A stretch of 64,000 nt of DNA, from positions 1,422,539 through 1,486,538 of the forward strand of contig CAJNOP010000030.1 of the NCBI GenBank assembly GCA_905250075.1, given 5' to 3'. Origin of the DNA: Rotaria sp. Silwood1 (lineage: Eukaryota; Rotifera; Eurotatoria; Philodinida; Philodinidae). Under the pieces are notes generated by a model. It ran no database searches. It had not been told where the DNA came from and worked only from the letters and a program-made list of their open reading frames with translations. The translations under genes were made by a program, and so were the position numbers. Positions 47,065-59,353 of this stretch are shown one piece after another. How positions within the stretch are numbered: position 1 is the first letter of the stretch; each line of letters starts with the position of its first letter.

Positions 47065-50000
47065 TTATGAATCAGTGATATCAACACAGTAGCAATCATC
47101 AGCAGCAGCACTTTCATTTTGCTCTGTATTGTTTACCGGTTTTGAATTGGTTTTATCATCATCATCTAATATCACACAACTGTTGCTATCGTTTGAGATA
47201 AAATTATCTAAAATTAAAAAAAAATAAATAGACAATAATGAACTAGCCAAACACTATTCTAAGACGATTTAATGAAAGCAAAATTTTAACTTAGATTGAA
47301 ACTATAAAAATGTCCATAGCATACAAAACAAACGGTATTTAGATGTGCAGAATGTTTTAAGAAAAGTGTTCTGTTTTAGTTGCGTAACCAACAGTGGACT
47401 AGTACTAGCTGAAATTCGTATAGTAATTTTAATAGCTAATGGAGTTTTTTATATAATGCATTTTATATCAAGATTTCATAGACGAACTATAATGGTACGG
47501 TTTCTGAAAACCGAACACGATAGTTTTCAAATGCCAGAAGATTTTGTCAGAGCTATTTTTTTTTAAACAATGTCATTTTAAACAGGACAACAAAGTTCTG
47601 CATAAAACGAAGGGTCATCGCCTTTTCTACGACCTTCTTTTTACGAAGTTGAAAGCATCACTAAAATCGAAACAAGGTCCTTTTTAGCGATTTTTCACGT
47701 AAATTTCGTCTTTTCACGGCTTTTATGACACTTTTAACTTTTAAGGGAAGGTTATAAAAAATGCGGCAACCTCTCATTCTGTACTGTTTAAAATGACATT
47801 GTTTTAACAATAGCTGTGACAAGGTTATTCGAAACTTGAAAACTATCACTTCCTGTTTTTTAGAAACCTTGCTATATAAAATTTTAGTATAGAGTACATT
47901 TGCTTAACACCATAGAAAAAAATATTACAAATGCATTATTGTTAAACTTTTTTCTATCACTTTTGTATTGCATGGATGTCTTCCAAGATCGTAGAGCATT
48001 GGCTTACTATTCAATTTACTCAAGTCTCATCGATTTCTCTAATCACCCAAATCTAATTGCATCCGATAAGATAAAAGAAGCTTTTTTTTTGAAAATAAAG
48101 AAGATTAAATTTAATAAGTTTTTGGAATCTTTATTATTTTTGTGGAATACGATCTAAAAAAAATGTGTTGAAGTATTAACTGTAAAAATTTGTACATTTC
48201 TACAGAGATGACAGACACATTAGAATAGGCTTATCACAGAACTTTATGAATTTTACATAGCGTGACGAAAGTCTTAGTGACCTTTGGCCATGCCAGTGTC
48301 AAGGTCGTGAAGTCGTACGAAAAGGATGGTGAATCAAAGTGACTCAAAATAGAACGAATGAAACAATCCTTCTATGATTAACAATAACAGCTACATCGTC
48401 TTTCACATTTTAATCTCGTAGGGATTGCCTTAACGGATTTTTGTGTAATTTAAAATACTTCAATAAACAATTAAGTATTTGGAAGAGAGTACGGATTGAA
48501 TAGTTTCCGAAAGACAAAAATAAACTTCTCATTGTGATGATTCACTTTTAAAAACCGTTAATTTCCTTTTCTTTTTTTTTAAATTCTTTTCAACTTGATT
48601 AATTATCAAATGCATAACTAGTCAATATTTACCATCGTTATTTTGTTTATGTTTTTTTGTATTAATAATAAAACCATCTTCCGATGTTTCTTGATGATGT
48701 CCATTTGTTTGTATTTGTGCTTCATCATCAACAAGCATAACAAAACTTGTATGCATTGGACCAATATTATTATTATTGTTATTATTATGTTCATTTGGAG
48801 CTGTTGATAATCGTTTTGTTTTTTTAACAATATTAACTTCATTTTGATAATCATCTAAATGTTGTATATTATCATCATCATCGTCATCATCATCATCATC
48901 ATCGGATAATTTTCGTTTTAATGATTGTTTTATTTGTTTTATTTCACCAATAACTTGATCATCAACAATAATATATTCATCTTTGTCTGTAATGGTATCT
49001 GTATGTTCAAGCATTAATTTAATTTTCATATGTTGTAATAATGCTTCATTTGTTTCATCATCATATTCTTCTTCACATAATAATATTGTTCCATTAATTA
49101 ATTTAAATTGATCAAGAGTTTTTAACATCATTTGTTCATCTTCATCATCATCAGCTGATATTAAAATTCTTCCACTACCATCAACAATAATAACATCAGG
49201 TTTGTTCATTTTTAAATGTTTACGTATTAAACGTTCATATAATGAATATAATGTAAATAATGACATATTTATTCTAACACGTACTGGTTGTTCAAGATCA
49301 CTACATTGTATACATGATGGATTTGGTTCTTCTAATGGTATTGATTGAATAATTCCACCTGTTTTACGATCAGTTGATATAAATACATTTGTTAATTGTT
49401 TTATTGATGTTAATGTATGATCAGTTGATAAACGTGGTAATGTAGCAAGAATTTTTCGTGCTTGTAATACAGTTATACCAGCAACAATTGCATTTGTTGT
49501 TGCTACAGCTGGTATTATATTTCCAGCCATTGATTTCACATCAAATTTACTTGTGAGATTTATACCAAATATATATGCACGTATATTAGCTGATGCTGTC
49601 ACAAATCGAAGATCAGCATCATCATTTTTATCCCAAACGAGAAACGATGGTTCTTTACCTGTTAAAGCTAAAATATAATGAAAAATAAAATGTTTAAGAA
49701 ACTATTATAAATATTATTTTAATATTTATATACCTATATGTCGTTGTTTATCAGAACGTTGTTTAAGTTCATTTAAACTACCAATAAACATTTGAACATA
49801 ATCACTTATTGTTTGAATACGTTGATCATTAAGTTTCGGCATTGTTGATTGTTCATGATCACCTTGTCCATTTTGATTACATTCTTTAATTTGACATGCT
49901 TGTTCATATTGAATTGGTATTGGTTGACGTCGTTTTTCCCATAAATTTTTCATTGTTGTTAAATAATTAATATCATCAAAAAATAATTTATTAAATATAC

Positions 50001-50781
50001 GTTTTGGATCAAATTCTTCCATTTCAGTATGTATCCAATCACGTGTTGATACTCGATGATGTCCATTTATTGTATTATCTTGTTCATTATTAACATTTTC
50101 TGGATCATCAGCATCAGGTGTAACATCTTCATTATTTGGATCTTCATTATCACCAAATAATTGATTATAAAGAAATTTAGCCCATACAATACAATGTATT
50201 GGTTGTGATGGTGTATTACGTATAGTACATACAGCATATGTTCGTTGTTGTTTTGGTTTTTCAATACAATCATAACATTGTGTACGACCTTTAAATATTA
50301 ATGTTGCTTGTCCATTATAACCAGTTGAACCACTATCAATTAAAGGTTTTGAACATAATAAACACATACGATTAACATGTTGTCGTGCTTGAACATTATC
50401 AAGTGCATTTATAACAAGATCATATTGTTTATAAAATGATATGTCAAATCGTGAATCAGTTATAACATCACCATGATATGGTTCAATATGAATAGATGGA
50501 CAAAGACGACGTATACTATCACATGCAACAGTTGCTTTTGGTTGACCAACATGCTCACGACGAAATAAAAATTGTCGATTTAAATTTGATACTTCAATTG
50601 TATCAAGATCAATAACACCAATTGATCGAAATCGACATAAAGCTAATGATTTTAATAATTCACATCCAATACCACCTGCACCAACAACAAGTACAGAACT
50701 TTCTTCGGGTAATTTACCAATTGTATTATTTGAGAGATTACCATTGTCATTAATCGATGATGAGTCAAATGTTGTAGCCAT
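47065..50781 (-). CDS. UBA2: UBA2, SUMO-activating enzyme catalytic subunit (3 exons)
   Basis: Exons 49734-50781, 48633-49667 and 47065-47207 join in phase into 741 aa (human about 640). With SAE1 the protein adenylates SUMO and carries it as a thioester before handing it to UBC9. The nucleotide site is VLVVGAGGIGCELLKSLAL (about 30-48) with DLDTIEVSNLNRQFLF (58-73). The catalytic Cys is about residue 185 in TYAVCTIRNTPSQPIHC. Zinc-binding pairs are CYDC (169-172) and CIQC. KSMAGNIIPAVATTNAIVAG and FVTASANIR match the second half of the adenylation domain. The ubiquitin-fold domain is followed by a low-complexity tail with an 11-Asp run and a 7-Asn run. The last exon ends with SCVILDDDDK, a SUMO-interaction-type motif. 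Intron 2 is 1425 bp and holds repeats. AG directly precedes the ATG. Confidence 0.95.
47480..47885. repeat. Foldback-type repeat, copy 2 (in UBA2 intron 2)
   Basis: The inner arms are a perfect 21-bp inverted repeat (47565-47585 AAACAATGTCATTTTAAACAG and its complement at 47784-47804). The outer arms also pair imperfectly (about 47497-47530 GGTTTCTGAAAACC...GATAGTTTTCAA with about 47836-47868). The interior (47610-47780) resembles the repeat at 36008-36165. It has no coding potential. Confidence 0.65.
48348..48450. repeat. Diverged dispersed repeat, shared with 32755-32860 and 35708-35795
   Basis: The three places share a stretch shaped like GAATnAAnCAATC, then a TTAACAAnAACAGCTACAnCnTCTTTCAC core (least conserved at 35708), then AAGG/TAGGGATT, with many substitutions. 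At the first two places similarity reaches about 300 bp further upstream. This is probably an old transposable-element family with no visible coding part. Confidence 0.5.
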
Positions 50782-50783
50782 CT
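50782..50783 (-). promoter_or_regulatory. UBA2: Acceptor-like AG abutting the UBA2 start codon
   Basis: Read on the minus strand the sequence is TGTGTTTATTTTAG followed at once by ATG. It is a textbook acceptor with no upstream coding exon, so a spliced-leader acceptor or the end of a 5-prime UTR intron. Confidence 0.45.
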
Positions 50784-51239
50784 AAAATAAACACAAGAAA
50801 AAAAATAGTTAATTGAACTTATATACATGTAGCCTTGTTAGAAAAAGGAATGTTAAGAAGAAAAAAAAAACTGTCCTTTAAAAATAAAGTGGATGAATAG
50901 GACGTCATTGATTTGACGAATCTTATGGATGTCATATTTTAAAAAAGCAATAAAGATGTCACTAGTTTATGAAAACATGTGTCGAATATTTATTCTTTTA
51001 AAAATTAATTTCAATACCTAACTTTTCTTATGGAAATTTGTTTGATTATTCAAAGCTACAAGTAAATTAAAGTATTCAAAATAAAAATCTCCAAAATATA
51101 AAAGTAAAATAATCAATTCATTTTTTTATTGAATGATCGAATCTATAGCAAAGAATATTTATTGTAATCTTTTAGAATTCAATAAACATAATATTTATCA
51201 TCTTCAAAATGCAAAAACATTTATTATTAAATGAAAAAA

Positions 51240-51629
51240 TTAAAGATGTTCAAGTTCTAATTGTGTTTTATCATTTCTTTCGTCACCTGTGTTTATTGTT
51301 GATGCTGGTTCAAATAACATTACAGTACATTCACCATTTTCTGCTTTTGGATTATGTTCGACACCTCGAGGAACAATAAACATATCACCTTCATTAAGCA
51401 CAATATCTCCATTTTGATTATTTCTTAATTGAATAATTACTTGTCCTTTAAGTACAAGAAAAAGTTCATCTTCATCTTTATGTGAATGCCATCCAAATTC
51501 ACCCAATAGTTTAGCTAATTTAACATGTTGTCCATTAAGTTCACCAATTATTTTTGGCGTCCAATGAGCAGAAAACAATGAAGCTTTTTCATAAATATTA
51601 ACTTTTGATAAGTTAGTAGTTGTTGACAT
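51240..51629 (-). CDS. Small cupin-domain protein (bacterial type)
   Basis: Single exon, 129 aa, one cupin barrel. The first cupin motif is GWHSHKDEDELFLVLKG, with His-x-His and a Glu as metal ligands. The second is EGDMFIVPRGVEHNP, supplying the third His. Stand-alone single-cupin proteins of this length are common in bacteria and often annotated only as cupin domain-containing or mannose-6-phosphate-isomerase-like; the substrate cannot be assigned. The lack of introns and bacterial-like size suggest horizontal origin, which is inference. It is in the same orientation as UBA2 and 458 bp upstream of its start. A TTTCAATAG acceptor-like site lies five bases before the ATG. Confidence 0.85.
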   Translation of the reverse strand: MSTTTNLSKVNIYEKASLFSAHWTPKIIGELNGQHVKLAKLLGEFGWHSHKDEDELFLVLKGQVIIQLRNNQNGDIVLNEGDMFIVPRGVEHNPKAENGECTVMLFEPASTINTGDERNDKTQLELEHL

Positions 51630-54600
51630 ATTCTCTATTGAAATGATAAAACAATGAAGAAAAAAGAGATTTATATAGTTTTACCACGTGCGCATAATAT
51701 AAAATTGAATAGAAAACATAAATTTTATTTTTCTTCATTTATCAAATAAAAACAACTCTTTCACGTATATAAAAACTGAAGATAAATCAATACAACTACA
51801 CATTTAAGCAACAGTTAAATACTAGTATATTTTGTAAGAATCAAATATAAAACAATAAATGCTTTTGTTTTGTTCAACAAGATGATTATCTTAATATTAA
51901 TTATAATAAAACAAATTTTACATTAATATACATAAGTTGGTCCTAATCAACTTTCATTTGAAGAATCACCAGTAAGTTGCCCGAAACATACGAAATTCTT
52001 CGTGGATTCTCAAGAACTTTTAATTAACATGCAGAAAAATATCTCGAACATTCCAGCCTTTCATAGAATAAGAATATAGACAAAAATTCTCTGACAAGTC
52101 TTCAGGAACCCCCTGAGGAAATTGGAAGGCGTTGATAAATATAAATAATATTTTTTTAATAGCGCAAGAATAGAAACAAGAAAGTCATAACAACCTGTAC
52201 TGATGAGAGTCGCATATAAACCCGATAATAGAAACCATTGCATACAACTGTTTATGTTTTTTAGTGAGTAGGAAAAGTGATAAATATTCGCACAAATGAT
52301 AGTTTTACTTCTTCTAATTTGTTTTCAGATATTATACAAATTTATAACTAACAATGATTAGTCTAAATAATGTTAGTTTCCAACTATACAAAACGTTTGA
52401 ACTTAAACAATCAACACAAAATCTAACCTATTTCTTAGTACCAAAACTTGATATAAACTAGAACTATGCATATTTATTAAAACAAAGAGTAAATGAATTC
52501 AATGTTTATTTAAATTTAGGATTTTATGCACGATACAATAAGAATAAAGTTTGATACAGTGTCATTTTTTTATGATAATAAATGGGAATAAGATACTTTT
52601 AGTTTAATGTATCCTCGTTCTACCTTACAACAAAAAAAACGAACGTTTGAATTTATTTTTATGATGAATAGAACAATTGCACAATTTACTAGTAGAATCA
52701 TTAGAAAAAACGATGCATCCATATCGACTTGTTCTCATGCACCTATATCTCGAATATGCATATGATCATTTTGATGCAATATATATGTGTTTATATTATA
52801 TAATGAACAAACGTGAGAAAGATTTTATCTTCAAACAAGTCATAAAAATTATCTATGACACTGTCAATGACAATGAACATAGACAAAAAGATATTCTTTG
52901 TCAAAAAAAGAAAAACAAGTAAATGAATATCTCATTGAGAGAACTCAATGTTCACTACATTTAAGTAAAGTCGAACAAATCAAGATTACAATCAAAGTCA
53001 TTGAAGTTTCACTGCTAACAGAACTTTTCAGATTGAACAAAAAAAAAAAGTCGAATGGTATGAATTACCATACTCGAATGTTTCTTTGTTATTCACAGTC
53101 AAGCTGAGTTTGGCAAATATGAATATCGAGTTATACAGTCTTTTCAAAATGCATTAATCAACTATGATACGTAGTCGAAATTGCATTAAATAATGCAAAA
53201 AAAAATGCGTCCAAAATTTGCTTATAGATTGAATACTTTCATTTATTCTGATAGTTTCTCATCCTACGATATTGAACAAGAATCAAAAATATTTTTCCAG
53301 TTAATTCATTAAATATCAAGCATGAAGAAAATATCTTTCATTTAGTAATTGATATCAATAGGAACCGTATGTGTTCATAGAATAGTTATCAATTGAGAAA
53401 CAATCAAAAAACTTAATAGAAAAGATGTTAGAACAGCTCATTTGAGACTGAAATGTGAAACTTACATATATTCTTTAGCCTTACTATACTAATAAAAAAT
53501 ACAATTCGCTTTTCTTTATTTAACATTGTTATTGTTCTGAACATTGATTGAACAAGCAAATAAGTCTATTGTATATACCTATGATATGTACAACAAGTTT
53601 TAACGCACTATTATATATCTCGATAAGCTCGAAAACATTGATATTGATTATTTCCTAAAGTTATCACTTGCTGAGTTCACACATTTTATGTTGATCATAT
53701 GACGATTGTGGCAGATCCATGCATCAAAATCCATTATCCTTGACATCTTAAATATAAATTTTTATCTGTGTAAAAATAAAAAACTGACCACAAACGTATT
53801 TCAATCACTTAAATTTCGAGCAAAGCTTTGGTACGTTCTAGAACAATCTAAATCTTGTTATTAATACCATTCAGTGGTTTCTTTTTCGTCGTTAAGATAG
53901 CTTAAAAAAGAGACTGATGCCTGTTATTCTGGATGAGTAAGTTTCGTAATGGGAAGGCGAGAACCACAAAACTTCAATTCAAACTTACACTTACTATTTT
54001 CTTCAAAAATATGTGAGTTCTACAACATACGTTGTACTATAACGTTTCTTTGTAATACTTAAAACCAAAAGTTACCATGTTAGTGTTGTCTATTGATAGA
54101 ATAGACCGCTTTTCTTGGAACAATAGTTAATATTTAAAGCTTTCTGTCAATAAAATATCTTCTGTGTGAAATCAATACAATTTATATCAATTCAAATATA
54201 AAGATATCAAGTGTATCTATCTATTTCTTATTTATAAATCTACTTATATCGAATTACTTGTCTTATATTTAATCGATACGTCAGTAACGTATCCAGCCAT
54301 AGGCTATTGTTTACAGCTGTCCATCCTCAAAACAGTTTGACTAGTAAATTGTCCACAAATCAAAAATCTCTGACTAAGCCACTGTAAGACATTTTCGTTT
54401 TTTGATGCTGCCTATCAAAACTAATATTTAAATTCGTTATTTTATATATATGTAAATATAATTGAAAACTACTACAATATTGAATAATTTCACAGTAAAA
54501 TGGTATTATTTTTATTTAAATAAAAAGCGGTATTAGACAGATACTCGACCGAACGAAGAAAACAATGTCAATAAAAAGTCATGTCTCGATCTCAAATGAT

Positions 54601-54745
54601 GATACATACGCAAACAAATTGTACATTACATCTATCTTTTTGCATACATAGATATACACAGACACATACGACAACGAACTATTGATTTGAGGATCATAAT
54701 AGACAATTAATTGCGTTGACAATAAAAAAAAAAAAACTCTTCTTT
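51630..54745. other. Intergenic, with a possible decayed gene
   Basis: There is no intact gene over 3.1 kb. A possible pseudogene remnant (52668-53150) is listed separately. The remainder is AT-rich with nothing recognisable. The end holds the presumptive fascin 3-prime UTR. Confidence 0.5.
52668..53150 (+). pseudogene. Possible decayed helical-repeat (TPR-like) gene
   Basis: Consecutive open stretches in different frames read like protein rather than chance: IEQLHNLLVESLEKT, PYRLVLMHLYLEYAYDHFD, KDFIFKQVIKIIYDTVNDN, NEYLIERTQCSLHLSKVEQ, IKITIKVIEVSLLTEL, then GKYEYRVIQSFQNALINYD. The amphipathic helices with Leu/Tyr/Ala spacing recall TPR-type repeats. Stops and frameshifts separate the pieces, and there is no ATG in frame at the beginning. 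The family call is weak. A chance run of open frames remains possible. Confidence 0.3.
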
Positions 54746-56802
54746 CTAAAATTCCCATTGTGTTGCTTCTCGACTATGTTGACATGAAGCTTGTATAGTT
54801 CCATTTTGTTCAGCACGTAAATACATTCCATTTGATGCTTTTATAACAATTCTTGAATATGCAGCACATAATTCTACGATAAATTTTGTTGGTTCACGTC
54901 CACTAACACTAATATTTAAGTCACTTAAAATTTCCCAATACATTCCATCTGATCCTAGTTGAAAACAAAAGAAAAGAAAAAAAAATTCGTTTTTTTTTTC
55001 TTATAAAGAAAGTCTTTTTCTTTTCAAAAACCTTTAAGATAAACGACTCCATCATTATTTGGTTCCTTAATTGGTTCTTCAAGTGTAAATAATGTAAATA
55101 TAGATTTATTACATTCAAGTATACGTGATTGTTTATTTCTATAAGCAACGTAACCAAAATCACATTTAAATACACAAAATGGTCGATTGATAAATTTTAA
55201 TAAAAAATAACTTTCTGTTGTATTTATTTGTTCACCAATAGCTCGCATATGTCCAGTAGCATGTGGAATAATATATTTACCATTTGATGCTTGAAATGTA
55301 ACATGTCCATTACCTGTTGATTGTATATAAAATCCAGTTTCCATTGAACTAAATTAAATTTTTCAATAATAAAAATAATCTTCTTTTGTTTTTTTTTTGT
55401 ATTATCAAATTTTAATCTTACCGTTTATCTGCTGTTGCTTGTACACCATGACCTTCAAGTTTCCAATATTTATTATTATAAGTACGAATATGATAAAGTT
55501 CAAGATGTTCATCGTATTCAAGTTGAAATATACTACTATTATCTTTTTCACATTGATTTGCTGATAAATCAACACCTTGTTTTATTGAAACATGTTTACC
55601 ATTGGGTGCAATTAAACATATTTGTTGTTTACTTTCTTCTAATAAAAATTGTTCATCTTTACCAGCAATTTTATTTCGTGTTGTCATTATACCTAATGGA
55701 CCAATAGCTGTTAAATAACAATGATTACAATCTTTAAATGTTAAATATCCTTTAAAAAGTTCAATTGTAAATAATGTATCATTAGTTTTTTTTGTAATAA
55801 GTTTTCCATCTTTATGAAAATAATATCCATTACATGAACGAATACAATATTGTCCATCAAAATATTCAACTGTAAGTATAGCTTCACTACCCCATGGAAT
55901 AATATCATCAATATGTATTTCATCATCATATAATTTTGCATAACGTTTACGTAGAACATGCTTTAGATTAATCTAAATATTATACAATAACTTTTTCATC
56001 AAAGAAAAAAAACAAAAAAAAAATTTTTTTTTCTCTTTTACTTGTGGATGAAGAGCTAAATGTGGTGACCACCATTCAGGTGTTTTACTAAAACAATGAA
56101 GTTGATCAACATCTCCACCTAAATACATGCCATAAGTTAAGGATTTAAATGCCCATTGACCATTTTGATTATATTCAAGTTGAAAACGACCATCATCAAC
56201 TATATCATGTCCATCACATTTTAAACGACCATATTTATCTGTTGATAAATAATTATTAAGTGAAGATTGCAGATAAACATAATCATTTTGAATATTATAA
56301 ATAATTGTCCATGTTTGTTTCTTTTTTAAACATGTACCAGCTAAAGAGAAAAGGTTTTTGTTTTTTCGAAAAAATATTTGATCGAAAAAAAAAAAATTTC
56401 ACAATAAATTAAAATATAACTTACTAGCATTTATTCTACAACCAAAAGTTTCAGCTGTTAAATATTTTCCTTTTGAATTAATTAAACCTAATGACCATGT
56501 ACATTTTTCTGATACTAAATTATTTGATTTTGTACGATCATGATAATGACCATTTTCATTGAATGTTGGTTTTGAGTGAGATTGTTTACCATTAGTTATT
56601 CCTTTTTCATAATGTTGTTTGCCATTAACTGTTGCTTTTTCATAATGTCCATTTTGACTAATAGATGGTTTTTTTATATGAGTGACAGTTGGTGGAATTA
56701 ATGGTAGAGGTATTTTGGCAGATGGTTTTGGTCTAAATTGAAAATAAAGTTTCTTTTTTAATATTATTGAAAAATAAAATGAAACCTGAGTGCAGAATGC
56801 AT
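54746..56802 (-). CDS. FSCN: Fascin, actin-bundling protein (6 exons)
   Basis: Exons 56786-56802, 56425-56732, 56042-56340, 55422-55972, 55032-55348 and 54746-54954 join in phase into 566 aa (human fascin-1 493). Four beta-trefoil units can be followed. The first has WSLGLINSKGKYLTAETFG and LKKKQTW. HPQ then leads into the second (RKRYAKL, DDIIPWGSEAILT, DCNHCYLTAIGPLG). Next come GKDEQFLLEESKQQ, DLSANQ, NNKYWKLEGHGVQATA and ITLRASNGK-like FQASNGKYI, then FLLKFINRPFCVF, and finally DGMYWEIL to ATQWEF, matching the usual SLWEY end. It bundles actin filaments in protrusions. An N-terminal extension of about 75 residues (Pro/Lys and Asn/Gly-rich, with repeated GHYEKA/KQHYEK units) is absent from vertebrate fascin. 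The first exon is only 17 nt (MHSAL plus two bases); it was chosen because it alone gave the required phase, so it is the least certain part. Confidence 0.92.
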
Positions 56803-59353
56803 GTTGAATATAGAAGTTTATATCCGATCAGCAAGTAATCATTGTATTTAGTCAATCTGTTTGGATTGTCAAATAGTGATCTTCTAAAATGAGAAAGAAC
56901 GAGAATTCTCTTATTCACTCTCTTTCCTTTCCTTTCTTTTCGATTTTTTTTCTCTCCTTCTTTATCAACGTTCTCATTAATTATTATCACGGACAAGAGT
57001 AGAAATTCTCTCATTCTCTTTCGTTCTGATGACCGTTGGCGAGAAAAATAGCAATTAACAATACAAAATGAATAAAATTCTGAATGTGTTACTGTTCATT
57101 CGACTGGTTATCGGATGATATAGCATATGATTAGAATTATTTGACCTTACAACTCTTATCGATCATCTCTTGTAGAAACATGTAGCCTTACAACTACAAG
57201 TTCATAGAGATAGAAAAAAGAAAAGAAGTGAGATATTTTCAGGGTCAGAGATAGAACAATGAATGTGTCCGAGAAGAAGGGCATCCCTATTGTCACATGT
57301 TGGCTTATTATTATATTTTTCTTGACACATACAAAAAAAACTCGAATATGTAACCATTCCTAAATGACATGTGGTGCTTGTCGCAGAACAAAGAATATGA
57401 ACAAGATGAATTGAACATCCAGCTGGCCTTTTCTTTCAATACATATAAGCATATTTAAAAAAAAAAGAACAGAATGATTAACTCATTCTTACGTCACTCA
57501 TTATACAAGTTAAGGTCTGCTATCTATCTGAAGTGGTTCATTTAATTGTAACTTTGGTACTTCTACATAGATCAGCTACACCGTGACACTTATGCTCTTT
57601 GATGTATTCTGTCAATTAGAGCAATTAGTGTTTAGAATGTTGCCAATCTAAAGAAGAACCGAAAAGTTTTTTTTTGTAGATAGTAAAAGAAAGAGATTTC
57701 TTTTTTTTTCCTAAGAAGCTTCTCATATTGATAGAACTTAATTAGATATGACAATTTTGTTCCATAAAGTATCTCTTTATATTCATATAGACAATGAAGT
57801 TTTATGTCACAGATGCATAAAAATTGAATTTGATAGAATCTTCCTACGTTTGATGCTAATCTGGTCAAGATGAAAATCAATGTGTACAACAAGAAAAGGA
57901 TAGACCGACGAACATATCAGTTTCCTTTTTATCCTTGCAATGAAAGAAAAAAACGTGTGATGTTCATATCCGTTGTAATTTCCTTTAATGACATATGCAT
58001 TGAAAGTATCACTATAATGAGATGATTAACTAAGATTTATCTACGTTTTTAAAAACGAATGAACAATCTTAATCATTACTGTTACCTAATCATATCCTTA
58101 ATAAAATGTTCTTGGAGCTGAACAAAATAAATTGTATAAGTTAAACAGAAAATTGACCTGTATCACAACAGAAATTTTTCGTATTCCCATTATAGATAAT
58201 GAATCATCACTTTATTTAAAATCTTAATCTAATAATTATTATAATGACAACAAAAACTCACCATGTAATCAAGATTGAATTCAGCAAGAACATTATTTGA
58301 ACAGCTACTGTTCATTACTTGCTATAGAAAGAAAATAATACATATGTTGATAGATTTCTTGACAATATAGGACAAGTAACGATAATATCAATTTATATTC
58401 CAACCGAAAGCAAAAATGTTAAAATAACGTCTTGAATAAATCGAGACATTCGCAGAATACACTAGAAAAATTTTCAGTTACTGGTACTGTCAAGTAGAAT
58501 TGTCGATATTTTTCATGGGTGGAGGAGCTAAAAATTCGTCAGCAAATTCAAATATTCTCGCAAAATTGTACGTTCATCCTCGGAGTGCTAAAAATGATGA
58601 CCAGCAGGAGGGGGGAAAACGACAAAACCTATCGTGTTCGACTCTTGCATCAATTCTATTCACCTTGCAATAACATTGTTTGGTTATTTGCGCCTTTCAC
58701 TTTGTCCTAGAACAAAGCAAATGATGTTTCAATATCCGGACATTTGTGGACAGGAAAGCTGTCTCTAATCGACAACCATTTTTTCGAGATTTTCTGCAAT
58801 GATTCTTCATGGTTTGATTATGAACTCTAAGCAAATGCAAAATATTTTTGAATAATAAGTGTTAAAAATTTAACTGTTTTTTTTTAGAATTTGTTGCGCT
58901 CTTACATACAGAATTATACTTGACTCTTTCAATCTATACTACTGAAAATAACGTTTGCAGATAAATAGAAGTTACTTGTTTTTTTTTTGCATTATTTATC
59001 GCGTAATGAGCACAATACTTTGTGAAAAAATAAGTTTTCAATCGAGAAAGATCTTAACAAAATCCATGATACTTTTTAATATAGATTTTAGAGCTCATTT
59101 TAAAAAACTTACAACTTTTCTTGATAAAAATCTCGCGATTCTCTGCAATATTTTCGGAAAATTTTATTATTTTGTTAATAAAGATTAGAAGTAACGAATT
59201 TTTAAATTAGTCTTTATTGAAATAATGTAGATAATACTCTTTGAAAAGTAAAAAAAAAGTAATATTTTATTGTTTCATTCATATGATAGAATATTTTTAC
59301 TTTTCGAATTCATTAAAAATATTACATGATCCCATTAAAGCACTGTACAAGTG
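56803..59353. other. Gene-poor stretch between fascin and the divergent pair
   Basis: No supportable gene. A small minus-strand exon-like piece near 58263-58331 (ATG, 18 codons, GTGAGT donor) does not match the fascin phase and leads nowhere I can follow. Other frames are short and lack features. Confidence 0.5.

Noticed and set aside
58263-58331. Minus-strand ATG with 18 codons and a GTGAGT donor, considered as fascin exon 1
   Set aside because: It ends in phase 0 while the next fascin exon needs phase 2; the alternative ATG inside it gives a TGA at the junction. The 17-nt exon at 56786-56802 fits instead.
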